Assembly: GCA_903900335.1 (NCBI GenBank)
Contig: CAIUMP010000004.1
Location: 62,001 to 126,000 of the forward strand
Direction: 5' to 3'
From: an uncultured Ignavibacteriota bacterium
Lineage (GTDB): Bacteria > Bacteroidota > Ignavibacteria > Palsa-1295
DNA length: 64,000 bases
Shown here in pieces: positions 10,122-19,474 of this stretch (positions are counted from its first letter, which is position 1; every line of letters begins with the position of its first letter). Under the pieces are notes generated by a model that worked only from the letters and a program-made list of their open reading frames with translations, was not told where the DNA came from and made no database searches. A program made the position numbers and the translations under genes.

Positions 10122-11921
10122 GTGCACCTCAGAATAGGGTTACTTCTGCTTTGCCTCCCGATTATTACACTTCTGGAACCGGTTTCAGCGATATCGGCAC
10201 CGTTTGTCACTTTGGTCAGATCGTATCCGAAGTCTGGGACGAACGACGTGTCATGCGTTACCGACATTGGAATCACGGTTTCCTTGCCCTTCAACAGGTC
10301 CGAACTCGCTGCCTTGAGATACGACGTCGTTGGTTCTCATTCTGGTCCACACATTGGCAGTGTCTCGCTTTCTGCGGATGGCAGGACAGTAATTTTTAAG
10401 CCCACATCCCTATTCGATCTGGGCGAGGACGTCAGGGTAGTACTTGCAGGTAGGGTTTTGTGCGGCGCTCAAGTGACAGATTCACTCTGGTTCTCTATTG
10501 AGCGAGTTCATCATGACGCACCTCCCCAATTTAAAGTGATCTTGGCTCCTTCTTCTCCAAATGTGCCTCTGGTCAAGATTGCGATCGACAAGAATCCGAC
10601 CCCAGGTGTGATCTTCATAGCATCATACGGCTCGCCGCAATTCAGTGATCTTATGCTGATCAACGAACACGGAAATCCGATCAAGAACTGCGGAGCACAA
10701 GCCATGAATTTCCAGAAGCAGCCCGGCGGTTTTTGGACCTACTTTGATGGCAATTCAAACAGCTTCGTTGCTCTTGATTCAAACTTCAACAATATTCGCA
10801 CGTATGCATGCGTTAATGGCGCGGCCACGGATTTGCATGAACTGATCTTTTCGCCGGATAGAAGTTACACCATGATTGGACAGATCCAAACAACCAAGGA
10901 TATGCGACAACTCGTGAGTGGAGGAGATTCCGCTTCGATCATCACGAGCAATGTCATCCAAAGGTTTGATAGTACCGATGCACTGGTGTTTGAATGGAGA
11001 GGAATAGATCACTACAGCGTACTCGACGGGAATCATGAGAATCCATCGAGTGCCACTATCGACTTTGAACACGCCAATTCTCTCGATCTCGATTCCAACG
11101 GTGACTACTTGTTGTCAAATCGGAACATGAGTGAGATCAGCAAACTAGATGGCGAGAGTGGTGTTGTCCTTTGGCGGTTCGGTGGGGTGCATAACCAATT
11201 CGAAATTCAAAATGATACGCTCGGCTTTAGCCAGCAGCATGATGTTCGTTGGATTTCTCGAGGTGACATCACTCTGTTTGACAATGGTACATACCACGGT
11301 GCGGGGCCAATCTATCCCCCTCCAGCCAGCCGGGCCGTGGAATACCATCTTGACGAACGGACAATGCAGGCCTCGTTGGTCTGGCAGTATGGGCACGAGC
11401 CTCCTTTGTATTCATCGACTATGGGTTCGGTTCAACGACTCCCAAATGGAAACACGTTTATCGGGTGGGGGCATAATGTAGTGAGGGGAGTTGACGGTCA
11501 CCTTCAGACCGTCTCCGCCACTGAGGTTTCCTCTGAAGACAGTGTGATTTTCGAGATGAGCCTCGAGGCCGATCTGGCCGTGTTCTCCTATCGTGCCATA
11601 AAGTACCCAAACGGAAGTCCAACCTCTGCGGTCCGTTCCGTACCTGAGCACAGTGGGCCGCAGGGGGAGATGCTTCAACTCTCGGTAGAGCAGAGTTCGG
11701 ATGAGGTCAAGGTCTGCTTCTCGTCACGCAGCGCTGACGCAGTGCAAATTGATCTCCTCGATATCCTAGGCCGAAGAAGGTGCCACTTGTTCAATGGCAT
11801 CTCAGCAGGAGTTCAGCAAACATTGAATTTCCCGACTCACGGACTCTCCGACGGGGTCTACTATTGTACTCTAACTTCGGAGTATGGGAGAGTTGTTAGA
11901 CCAATCCAGGTCAAGAACTGA
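10122..11921 (+). CDS. Secreted arylsulfotransferase-like (ASST family) protein with T9SS sorting domain
   Basis: The product has 599 residues. The start is GTG 10122, giving a signal peptide (LLLLCLPIITLLEPVSA). An Ig-like domain occupies about residues 27-130. The central part has the blocks of the arylsulfotransferase propeller family: DLHELIFSPDRSY, FEHANSLDLDSNGDYLLSNR, VVLWRFGG, QHDVRW and GSVQRLPNGNTFIGWG. The last ~85 residues (IDLLDILGRRR, GLSDGVYYCTLTSEYGR) match type A T9SS C-terminal domains. It is therefore probably exported to the cell surface. Family members move sulfate between phenols, but many are uncharacterised, and the catalytic His was not assigned. It is not in an operon. 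Confidence 0.82.
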   Translation: MHLRIGLLLLCLPIITLLEPVSAISAPFVTLVRSYPKSGTNDVSCVTDIGITVSLPFNRSELAALRYDVVGSHSGPHIGSVSLSADGRTVIFKPTSLFDLGEDVRVVLAGRVLCGAQVTDSLWFSIERVHHDAPPQFKVILAPSSPNVPLVKIAIDKNPTPGVIFIASYGSPQFSDLMLINEHGNPIKNCGAQAMNFQKQPGGFWTYFDGNSNSFVALDSNFNNIRTYACVNGAATDLHELIFSPDRSYTMIGQIQTTKDMRQLVSGGDSASIITSNVIQRFDSTDALVFEWRGIDHYSVLDGNHENPSSATIDFEHANSLDLDSNGDYLLSNRNMSEISKLDGESGVVLWRFGGVHNQFEIQNDTLGFSQQHDVRWISRGDITLFDNGTYHGAGPIYPPPASRAVEYHLDERTMQASLVWQYGHEPPLYSSTMGSVQRLPNGNTFIGWGHNVVRGVDGHLQTVSATEVSSEDSVIFEMSLEADLAVFSYRAIKYPNGSPTSAVRSVPEHSGPQGEMLQLSVEQSSDEVKVCFSSRSADAVQIDLLDILGRRRCHLFNGISAGVQQTLNFPTHGLSDGVYYCTLTSEYGRVVRPIQVKN

Positions 11922-12289
11922 TCGTGCTGTCAGGCACTGCAAGGAGCAACGTTCAGATGACTGTGTGATGAAATAGACGAGTTCTCATGCAGGGAACAGG
12001 TTATCGAGCATGCCTACACTTTGTTCGGTTCAGGAATCCCCATCATGATTTTCCCCAATTATTACTCCCCCCTAAGAATACCACTAGATCGCGTGGAGGA
12101 TTAAGACTTGCTCATTTTCGACAAATCCTTGTTATGACAAGTAATTCAGTGCGTTTTATTACCGCCCCGATGTAGTTCGAGGCACAAATCAGCTGAAAAT
12201 CACTCGTTTTCGCATTCTGAGCAAAGATTAACCCGTGGGTTTGTAACTTCCGACCCAGAGAAAGCGTCTTTACTCTTAAGACAAACTGG

Positions 12290-12303
12290 TTATTCCGGAA
12301 TAA
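12290..12303. promoter_or_regulatory. Perfect 14-bp palindrome upstream of yceI-like gene
   Basis: TTATTCCGGAATAA is a perfect palindrome 75 bases before the yceI-like ATG, immediately followed by TTTTTG. The overlapping TAATTTTTG resembles the Bacteroidota -7 element (TAnnTTTG) with one extra T. It may be an operator overlapping a promoter. The rest of the gap 11922-12378 contains no gene that I can support. Confidence 0.4.
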
Positions 12304-12378
12304 TTTTTGAACGCCAAAGCGGCGAACCCAGGGATTCGACTCCTTCTTTACACCACGATAATAAACCTCGAAGAGACC

Positions 12379-13041
12379 ATGAAAAAGTATCGTTCACTCC
12401 TAACGCTTGCCTCCTTAGGGCTGCTCCTCAGCGGCGGTGCCGCTAACGCCCACCGCCTTATGAGCGCCACCTCGGTCGTTGAGACCATCACGCTCAATGA
12501 CAAAGTCAACAAGAACCAAATGGTGTGGATCAGCGAAGCGCCCCTCGAAAATATCAAAGGTGCCACCGACGGTGTGACAGGCACCTTCACGTTCGACCCT
12601 TCGGACGTCTCCAAAATTCGTGGCTCCATCTCGACCATGACCAAAATGATGAAGACGGGCAATGCGACACGGGACAATCACCTTTGGAGCGCCGAGTGGC
12701 TCGATGCGAATCATCATCCGGAGATTTCCTTCACTATAACCTCGGTCGAGGGTGTGAAGACGACGGGCAATAATTCTACCGCAACGGCCATCGGTAACTT
12801 CACCATGCATGGCGTGACGAAGCGGGTCTCGGTGCCATTTAAGCTGACCTATGTACCCGAGAGCGACAAAACGCGCCAGCGCGCACCGGGCGATCTCGTC
12901 ATGATCAATGCCGACTTCACCATTTCCCTCAAGGACTTCAAAGTTGCTGGACAAGAGGGAACGGTCGGTAGCAAAGTTGGCGAGGTCATCAAGATCAACG
13001 CTCAACTCTTCGGCAACGCAACCAAGAAGGTCTCCAGCTAA
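12379..13041 (+). CDS. YceI-family periplasmic protein
   Basis: The product has 220 residues from ATG 12379; an earlier in-frame ATG at 12307 would place 24 non-hydrophobic residues before the signal sequence MKKYRSLLTLASLGLLLSGG. The mature protein is one YceI lipocalin-like barrel, recognised from VTGTFTFDPSDVSKIRGSIS, RDNHLWSAEWLDANHHPEI (family DxHLxSxDFFDxxxyPxi), FTMHGVTKRVSVPFKL and INADFTISLKDF. YceI proteins bind polyisoprenoids such as ubiquinone precursors in the periplasm. It is a single gene with its own leader. Confidence 0.9.
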   Translation: MKKYRSLLTLASLGLLLSGGAANAHRLMSATSVVETITLNDKVNKNQMVWISEAPLENIKGATDGVTGTFTFDPSDVSKIRGSISTMTKMMKTGNATRDNHLWSAEWLDANHHPEISFTITSVEGVKTTGNNSTATAIGNFTMHGVTKRVSVPFKLTYVPESDKTRQRAPGDLVMINADFTISLKDFKVAGQEGTVGSKVGEVIKINAQLFGNATKKVSS

Positions 13042-13061
13042 GTGTGAACCTTAAGTGTTAC

Positions 13062-13078
13062 CGTCAATAATATTGACG
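13062..13078. terminator. Inverted repeat after yceI-like gene
   Basis: CGTCAATA-A-TATTGACG is an 8-bp perfect dyad with a one-base centre, 20 bases after the yceI-like stop. It lacks a T-run, so it is either a weak terminator or a protein-binding site. Confidence 0.35.
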
Positions 13079-13210
13079 TCAACTTCTTTGAAATGAGAAT
13101 GAGACCGGGGGGCATGAGCTTCTCGGTCTTCTTTATTTGAAACACGTTTCTCGCATCGCATTCGTTTCAGACGTTCAGAACTTTCGATTGTCCTGCTGGA
13201 CGATGAGTCC

Positions 13211-13861
13211 ATGTCGGCGAAAGCATCGAAACCCACTGTCTTCCTACACACCGCTATGAGAACCAAGCACATTATCTCCTTCATCCTTTTCCTGACTGCC
13301 GCCGGACTTTTGGTATGGTGGGCGTTCACAGGTCACCAAATGTGGGCTTCAACGCAGCATCTCGTTACGGTCGAGACTAAGGACGAACTGTTCGGAACTG
13401 TCACTCAGACGCAGGTCTGGGAGAAGCAGTTCATTCCTGGTCTTGAATTTGTCGGGCCGATCTCCGCACTGCTCTTTGCAGTCAGCATTTGGTTCTCAAT
13501 GCGTTCTCACAAGGAGCGAATGATCGTCCCGACCGGACACATGACGGAAGATGAGCGCCTTATGCACTACGACACTCTGAAGAAGAATGGCGCGCTGATC
13601 TATGGCCTTTGGCTTCTCTTCGGTTGGATGGGGGCGCATCGTTCGGTCGAAGGGCGTGTGTGGAGCGGTTTCGTAATGTTCACCTGTACGATCATTTCGC
13701 TTTTCCTCTATGTCATCGGCGATGGAGCATGGGGATTTATCGTGATAGGCGCGTGGTGGGTGATCGATCTCTTCCTGATCGGCGGATGGGTGCGGAAGTT
13801 CAATGAAGAACTCATCGCCAAGCTCGAAGGTCATATCCAGAGAACGGTTGTGGCGCGATAG
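13211..13861 (+). CDS. TM2-domain integral membrane protein
   Basis: The product has 216 residues with ATG 13211, or 201 with ATG 13256 (MRTKHIISF), which would start closer to the first membrane helix. Predicted helices: FILFLTAAGLLVWWAF, FVGPISALLFAVSIWF, and a C-terminal hairpin containing GALIYGLWLLFGWMGAHRS and GAWWVIDLFLIGGWVRKFNEEL. The hairpin is a TM2 domain (LLFGWMGAHR...WWVIDLFLIGG). The function of TM2 proteins in bacteria is largely unknown. It stands alone between the yceI-like gene and a convergent secreted esterase gene. Confidence 0.75.
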   Translation: MSAKASKPTVFLHTAMRTKHIISFILFLTAAGLLVWWAFTGHQMWASTQHLVTVETKDELFGTVTQTQVWEKQFIPGLEFVGPISALLFAVSIWFSMRSHKERMIVPTGHMTEDERLMHYDTLKKNGALIYGLWLLFGWMGAHRSVEGRVWSGFVMFTCTIISLFLYVIGDGAWGFIVIGAWWVIDLFLIGGWVRKFNEELIAKLEGHIQRTVVAR

Positions 13862-13902
13862 GGTATTCCGTCCATGCATCGCGCTCTGCTGACCTGCACT
13901 AC

Positions 13903-16269
13903 TTACTGCGGGCGGATAACGAGCTTCTTGACGATTCGTCCAGTGAGGTCACTCAGTTCGAGCATGTACGTGCCCGGCGCCAGACCTTCACAGTCTATAA
14001 CCAACGTGTTTCCTTCGGAAGTGGTGAGCTTAGCGGTTCGTACAAGATCACCGCTTTCAGAAACGAATTTTATAGTGATAGGCGGGCTTAATTCTCCTGC
14101 GTTGATTCTAATGGATCGTGTTGCAGGATTTGGGTAAATTTCTGAGGTAGTGATGACTTCTTGAGAACTCGATACGGCCATTGGAGTATTGGAAATCGGC
14201 AAGTGATGCCACAGCAGCGCCCCGATTCCACGACTGTTTACGATCCACGGTCCCTCATAGATCGAATCTGTTCCATTGTAGTATTGATCGGGCAAATAGC
14301 CTATGGATTGGGCATTTGATGCGTGCTCCAGATTTATGAAGAGCGTGTCCCGACTGAACGAAAGAGATCCTACGTGGCTAGTGGTATCGTCCGGATACAA
14401 ATAGTCTTTCAATGTCTGAAGCTTCCCAGCAACGATCGTGTCGCTTGTCGAAGACAATTGGACTCCCCGTGGCGTGAAGAGGATCGCAATCCTGGTATGG
14501 CTCGGATCAGTGTAATAGGCGTAGATTGCGTTCGGACTTCGGAGGTCGTTGGTGTCTGTTGCGTTGTAGAAATCACGGGCAAGGGAAGCGAACAGGCGGT
14601 CGCCCAAGGCATCGTAGCCTCGATCATGGAAATGACATCCATCTTGACCCGCGATATTTCCAGTCGATATTGCTTCGACGCCAGGAATGGAAGCCGGGAT
14701 CATGCGTTGAACGTCTCGAAGGTCTATATTCCCCCAGCCACAATAATTGGGTCGATTCTGTGTCAAGTACACTTTTTGCAAGTTCGGGTAGTCTTCCTTC
14801 CAAGAGCGATAGAGTCGGACAAAATTATCGTAATATCCATCCGCATAATTGAGCTCTCCCTGATCCCAATAGACTGCGTGGATCCCTTCGAGCACATGGG
14901 CCTGGGTGGCCCGAAATAAAAGCCTTCCATAGACAGTACGGAGGTCGTACTTGTTAGAAGAGTCTCGTTCATGGGAGAGAATTCCAGTCCCACTTTGCGA
15001 TCCATTAATACAGCAGGATGGGATGCCTGCTTTCTCCAGCAGATTCCTTTGGATTCGTTGTCCCCATGCTCCAACGGAATTGTTATCCCCCCATTTAAAT
15101 GCAATAGCACGATCCCATGTGGTATCCCGCTTATTTTGGCTATAGTGCTGTCCGAAGGTTCGACAATACTCATTTCTGAAGGTGTCCACCTCGTATCCGT
15201 ATACGGCATTCGATTGGCCATCAATGAGGAAGGCATCTCCGCAAACGATGCTATCGGCCAGGGCAACGACGGAGTCCAGAAAGGAAGACTTAACGTGGAC
15301 CTCAATACGATATTCTGAAAGCTCTGCATGTATGCGTGGGGTAAACGTGAGCTTAGCGCTATTACCTGTGTAGCTAAGTGCGGAGGGTAGCCGGGATATC
15401 ACCTTGCCATTCTTGTATAGGAGCACATACGCTGAATCAAATCCAGGCCTAAATAGGGTACCAACGACTGGGATCGAAGCAGAGTCGTCTGCCCCACGCG
15501 GATAGAGTTCGAGTTTCTTGGGAACGACGGAAAACGTACTATCTGGTCTTGGGGCAGGAATCCCGTGTGCGATGTTGTAACGTGCTCGAAGGTATGAGTC
15601 GAGCGCCGCCACTTCGGGGGGCGAAAGTTCGCGGTCGAAGAGCATTACCTCTTGGATCTCACCATCCAGAAAATATCCTCGCTGGTAGGATCCAATGAGC
15701 AGTGTGCTATCCTTGCAGTCATCGAGGTAGGACGAATCTGCAAACTCACCATTGACAAATAATTTGGCCTGGTTATCCGCGCTCGAAAACAAGCCAAGAA
15801 CGGTCGATGGGGAGCTGGGCCACATCGGAACTGCTGCGATCTCCTGGTGGCTGAAGGAGTAATGAAGCATTCGGGGATACAGATCGCTGTTTAGCCACAA
15901 CGCATGGTTCGAGCCGGAGACGAGGTTATTCAGTTTCGAACTATTTGTGATGCTGGCGACCACTGCAATTGAGTAATCGTGTTCGGCGGGGAAGATATTT
16001 GGGCCTTCCAGGAAATTCAAGCCGTGAAACACGATGGAACTGTGTCCATTGATGGCGACGGTACCAGGATCGGGTCGACTGCTGGTATCCGTCATTCGGA
16101 CATCGTTACCCTTCCCACTTTGGTCCTTCCAGATTGCGACGTGACCACTCTCCAGAACCACTCCCGTATCAGCACGTAACCAAAGAAGCAGTCCGGGTGG
16201 TACGGTTTGTGCGTGGCCGCCGGAGGTGTACAAAAGAACCAGCCCAAAAACGATGAAGCACTTTGGCAT
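13903..16269 (-). CDS. Secreted LamG + SGNH/sialate O-acetylesterase-like protein with T9SS sorting domain
   Basis: The product has 788 residues from ATG 16269, where the signal peptide MPKCFIVFGLVLLY begins; an upstream ATG at 16326 is less likely. Residues ~25-240 resemble a concanavalin/LamG lectin-like fold (LLLWLRADTG, IWKDQSGKGND, DGEIQEVMLFDRELSPPEV). The next domain is SGNH-like: LIDGQSNAVYG (block I Ser, about residue 353), INGSQSGTG, VYWDQGELNY and DGCHFHDRGYDALGD (Asp/His dyad, about 545). This matches the sialate O-acetylesterase-type family, so it probably deacylates a carbohydrate. The end is a T9SS type A domain (IYPNPATRSIRIN, GTYMLELSDLTGR). Its paralogue is divergently transcribed at 16407. 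Confidence 0.83.
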   Translation of the reverse strand: MPKCFIVFGLVLLYTSGGHAQTVPPGLLLWLRADTGVVLESGHVAIWKDQSGKGNDVRMTDTSSRPDPGTVAINGHSSIVFHGLNFLEGPNIFPAEHDYSIAVVASITNSSKLNNLVSGSNHALWLNSDLYPRMLHYSFSHQEIAAVPMWPSSPSTVLGLFSSADNQAKLFVNGEFADSSYLDDCKDSTLLIGSYQRGYFLDGEIQEVMLFDRELSPPEVAALDSYLRARYNIAHGIPAPRPDSTFSVVPKKLELYPRGADDSASIPVVGTLFRPGFDSAYVLLYKNGKVISRLPSALSYTGNSAKLTFTPRIHAELSEYRIEVHVKSSFLDSVVALADSIVCGDAFLIDGQSNAVYGYEVDTFRNEYCRTFGQHYSQNKRDTTWDRAIAFKWGDNNSVGAWGQRIQRNLLEKAGIPSCCINGSQSGTGILSHERDSSNKYDLRTVYGRLLFRATQAHVLEGIHAVYWDQGELNYADGYYDNFVRLYRSWKEDYPNLQKVYLTQNRPNYCGWGNIDLRDVQRMIPASIPGVEAISTGNIAGQDGCHFHDRGYDALGDRLFASLARDFYNATDTNDLRSPNAIYAYYTDPSHTRIAILFTPRGVQLSSTSDTIVAGKLQTLKDYLYPDDTTSHVGSLSFSRDTLFINLEHASNAQSIGYLPDQYYNGTDSIYEGPWIVNSRGIGALLWHHLPISNTPMAVSSSQEVITTSEIYPNPATRSIRINAGELSPPITIKFVSESGDLVRTAKLTTSEGNTLVIDCEGLAPGTYMLELSDLTGRIVKKLVIRPQ

Positions 16270-16406
16270 AATCGGCGCGAGGGGTGTGAAGTAACTCAGT
16301 GATAAATTCTTGATGCGTAAAGGCACTTCCTTTCAGGACTAATTGCTTTCCAATAACAACGGGAGCACGAAATCCTTCCGAAGGGACTTTTTTTTGCACT
16401 TTGAGG

Positions 16407-18821
16407 ATGCTGAAGGGTTTTACATACATTCTTGTAATTGTTTCTATTGTCGCGATCTTCGGAGGGATATCCCCGCTTCATGCAGGGACTTCGCTTCACT
16501 GCGACGATTCAAGCCACTTCGAGGCCATTGTTCCATTGGATACTCTCACAGACTTCACCCTTGAGGCATGGGTTCGACTGGATGAGGCAAATCAATCTGG
16601 CCGTCCAATCTATTTCGGGGATGATTCAGACGGTTTTGGGCTCTATCTCTACAAGGATCTGACTCCCGGTTTTCCGAGTCCATTAATGCTTTCTGGTGGC
16701 AATGGACATCCTTCCATCACCGGCAATGTGGTGCATATTCCAATTGCTACATGGGTTCATATTGCCGTTACCAAGAAGGGGAATCTCTGGACGTTGTTCC
16801 GGAATGGGATGCTGGCTGGCCGAGGAACTCTTACTACCACAACCAGCAGACATATTCTCAGATTAGGCGAGTTCAAGGGAGAACTTCAGGAAATTCGAAT
16901 TTGGAAGACTGCGAGAAGCGGTCAGGAGATTTTGTCGTCTCTCTATTCTCATCTGAATGAAACGGATACTGGTCTATACCTTCAAGTGCCAATCGATAGC
17001 CTGACTGCCGACACAGTGATCGACAAGGCTCACGGATTCTTGTTTAGGCGAATCGGCTCATCTCTCGGCGTGAGGCCTGTCCCGAGTAGTCTATTACTGC
17101 CGGGGCTGCATGTTCCGGCTATTCACTGGGCTGCCATCCCTTCCTGCCTGCAGTTTCTTCCGCGAAATTCGAACGGTGTTGGCCGGGTGGAATTTTCTGG
17201 GACTATCCTTGAACCTGGTTATGATTCCGTGCTTGTCGAAAGATGGAAAGATAACGTTCTTGATCGGACACAGAGCCTGACATTGCCTCATGGTACAAGT
17301 TCTGCCTCTTTCGTATTCTACGACTCGATACCTGCAGAGTTATCGCAATACACCTTCCGTCTCTACTCCCGAAAAGGCAGCGCCCTTATCTACCTGGCGG
17401 AAGCGAGTGACCTCGTTGCTGGAGACGTCTATGTGGTAGATGGGCAGTCAAACGCGCACTTCGCGATCAACTGGTTTTACTGGCAAGTTCCGTTTGTTCG
17501 GTCATTTGGTATTCAGACATTGCATTCGAATTACGATTCCTATGACGTCGGCGACACAATCTGGGGTTATGCGAATTGCAGCGGCTGGGGAGGAGCCATT
17601 CTTAGTGGACCCTACCTCACGGGAGTCTGGCCGATGCGGCTCCAACAGGATATTGAAACGTCCTACGGGATTCCAGTGTGCATTATTAACGGTGCCACTG
17701 GTGGGTCGACAATTGAAGAACATGCGCGGAATGATTCCAATCGGGAGGACCTCTCGACGCCCTACGGTAGGCTTTTATATCGCGTAAAAAAGGCCGGTTG
17801 TTCAAGCGACATCAAGGCCATATTCTGGGATCAAGGTGAATTCAACACTTTTGACAAATACTATACTCAGTTCAAGAGGCTGTACGAAGATTGGCAGGAA
17901 GATTACCCCGGAGATGTAAAGCGAAAAGTGTACGTCTTGCAGGTGAGGCCAGGATGTGGGCCTGCAGGAGGCTCAAAGCTGCGGGAGTTGCAACGCTCGC
18001 TTACAGACTCACTGCCTAATATCGAAGTGATGTCCACGGTAGGAGTGCGAGGGCATGATGGTTGCCACTACGACGCGTTCGGGTATATCGATATTGGCGA
18101 TGCTGTCTTCCGTTTGGTGGCAAGGAATTACTACCGCTCTTCGGACACAGCTGAGATCCAGGCACCTAATGTCCAACGCGCTTTCTATTCCCGCCCTGAT
18201 AGCTCTGAGATCCGCTTAGTCTTTCGTGAACGCGACACCTCGCTTCGGATCACGATTCAGGACACGTTAGGCACACATCGAGAATTGCTGAAGGATTACT
18301 TCTTTCTTGATGGTAAAGTGGGTGCTGTTCGCGAAGTCCTTATACGCCGCGACACTGTTGTGCTGCAACTTAATGGGCGTAGTACTTCATCGCACATCAC
18401 GTATCTTCCAGATCAGAACTACTCGGATACTGACGCTGTGTATGAAGGCCCATGGATCGTGAACCGTCGTGGCATTGGGGTCCTCACTTTTGACAATCTA
18501 TCGATTTCCCCATTCCAATCAGATACTGGGCGCTCGATTGTTGATGAGCGCCTGAATGCCAAACTGGAAATTCCCTTTATCCATCTGCGACAATCCGTTG
18601 AAGCGACGCAACTCGAATTAGAAACTTCTTCGTTTGAAGTTGTGACGGTCAAGCTATTCAATCTATTGGGGCAGAACATCGCTTCGGTTGTTGTCCAATG
18701 CCAGCCGGGAATCCGGCTGCTAGTGCCACTGGATTCATTCAGACAAACTAGATTCTTGGGAATATACGCCGTTGCTCAATCGGGCGACGGCTCCACTCGG
18801 AGTTGGCTGCCGTTGCATTGA
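16407..18821 (+). CDS. Secreted LamG + SGNH/sialate O-acetylesterase-like paralogue
   Basis: The product has 804 residues from ATG 16407 (a TTG at 16401 is also in frame). It has a signal peptide (ILVIVSIVAIFGG), then a clear LamG domain (FTLEAWVRLDEANQSG, WVHIAVTKKGNLWTLFRNG, GELQEIRIWKTARSGQEI). The SGNH-like domain contains VVDGQSNAHF, INGATGGSTIEEHARNDSN, FWDQGEFNTFDKYY and DGCHYDAFGYIDIGD. It shares these blocks and the LPDQ-Y-x-TD-YEGPWIVN-RGIG stretch with the 13903 protein, so the two are ancient duplicates. Its C-terminus (VKLFNLLGQNIASVV) is a diverged T9SS sorting-like domain. The 137-base gap between the two genes must hold both promoters. Confidence 0.82.
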   Translation: MLKGFTYILVIVSIVAIFGGISPLHAGTSLHCDDSSHFEAIVPLDTLTDFTLEAWVRLDEANQSGRPIYFGDDSDGFGLYLYKDLTPGFPSPLMLSGGNGHPSITGNVVHIPIATWVHIAVTKKGNLWTLFRNGMLAGRGTLTTTTSRHILRLGEFKGELQEIRIWKTARSGQEILSSLYSHLNETDTGLYLQVPIDSLTADTVIDKAHGFLFRRIGSSLGVRPVPSSLLLPGLHVPAIHWAAIPSCLQFLPRNSNGVGRVEFSGTILEPGYDSVLVERWKDNVLDRTQSLTLPHGTSSASFVFYDSIPAELSQYTFRLYSRKGSALIYLAEASDLVAGDVYVVDGQSNAHFAINWFYWQVPFVRSFGIQTLHSNYDSYDVGDTIWGYANCSGWGGAILSGPYLTGVWPMRLQQDIETSYGIPVCIINGATGGSTIEEHARNDSNREDLSTPYGRLLYRVKKAGCSSDIKAIFWDQGEFNTFDKYYTQFKRLYEDWQEDYPGDVKRKVYVLQVRPGCGPAGGSKLRELQRSLTDSLPNIEVMSTVGVRGHDGCHYDAFGYIDIGDAVFRLVARNYYRSSDTAEIQAPNVQRAFYSRPDSSEIRLVFRERDTSLRITIQDTLGTHRELLKDYFFLDGKVGAVREVLIRRDTVVLQLNGRSTSSHITYLPDQNYSDTDAVYEGPWIVNRRGIGVLTFDNLSISPFQSDTGRSIVDERLNAKLEIPFIHLRQSVEATQLELETSSFEVVTVKLFNLLGQNIASVVVQCQPGIRLLVPLDSFRQTRFLGIYAVAQSGDGSTRSWLPLH

Positions 18822-19015
18822 TACGCCTTCTTCACGCCGCGAAGTCATGAATGAAAGCTCATAAGAACGGGGACTTTTTATGCTCCTGAGGCTTGTTGAG
18901 CCTCCCCTTGGTTCTCCGATCAGATCAGAGGAAGCAAATTCCTTCTAGTCAACTTACTTCTAACATTTTTCACTCGCATCAATGATGCGTCGCATTCCTT
19001 GGTGTTCTTATTTCA

Positions 19016-19474
19016 ATGAAAACACGCAGAGAGTTTCTCACGGATATGGGAAAAATGGCTGGCGGGGTGCTGCTCGCGGCCCCGATCACAGCTGCAGTAC
19101 TTGAGGGCTGTCTTCCTACTTCGGTACCAATGGTGCCTATGCCGACCACCAGCACCGATATTTCCGTCGACGTCTCCGATCTGAGCGCTTCGAATCCCGC
19201 GAAGGTCGTCTCCGGCGTTACCGCGCCGGATGGCTTCGGGGTGATCGTGACTCGGATATCCGATTCGGACTATCGCGCACTCTCGATGCGATGTACCCAC
19301 CAGAACTGTTCGGTCGATAACAGGCTGAGTTCAGGCGAGATACATTGCGCCTGCCACGGATCGCTTTTCGCGCTCGATGGCAGTGTAGTCGTCTCTCCTG
19401 CAACGGTGCCACTCACATCCTATAAGGTGACCGTTGATCCTGCTGCTCACTTAGTCCACGCGAAGCTGGCATGA
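19016..19474 (+). CDS. Rieske [2Fe-2S] protein, Tat-type lipoprotein signal
   Basis: The product has 152 residues. The N-terminus MKTRREFLTDMGKMAGGVLL has the RRxFL twin-arginine pattern, followed by a hydrophobic stretch and a possible lipobox LEGC near residue 32, so export is probably folded through Tat and the protein membrane-anchored. The Rieske cluster ligands are present: CTHQNC (Cys, His) and CACHGSLF (Cys, His). The domain lies at about residues 55-150. Its stop overlaps the next start (ATGA), indicating coupling to the heme-motif barrel gene. Such Rieske proteins carry electrons from quinol or between envelope partners. No cytochrome b is nearby, so it is not a standard bc1 operon. 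Confidence 0.9.
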   Translation: MKTRREFLTDMGKMAGGVLLAAPITAAVLEGCLPTSVPMVPMPTTSTDISVDVSDLSASNPAKVVSGVTAPDGFGVIVTRISDSDYRALSMRCTHQNCSVDNRLSSGEIHCACHGSLFALDGSVVVSPATVPLTSYKVTVDPAAHLVHAKLA

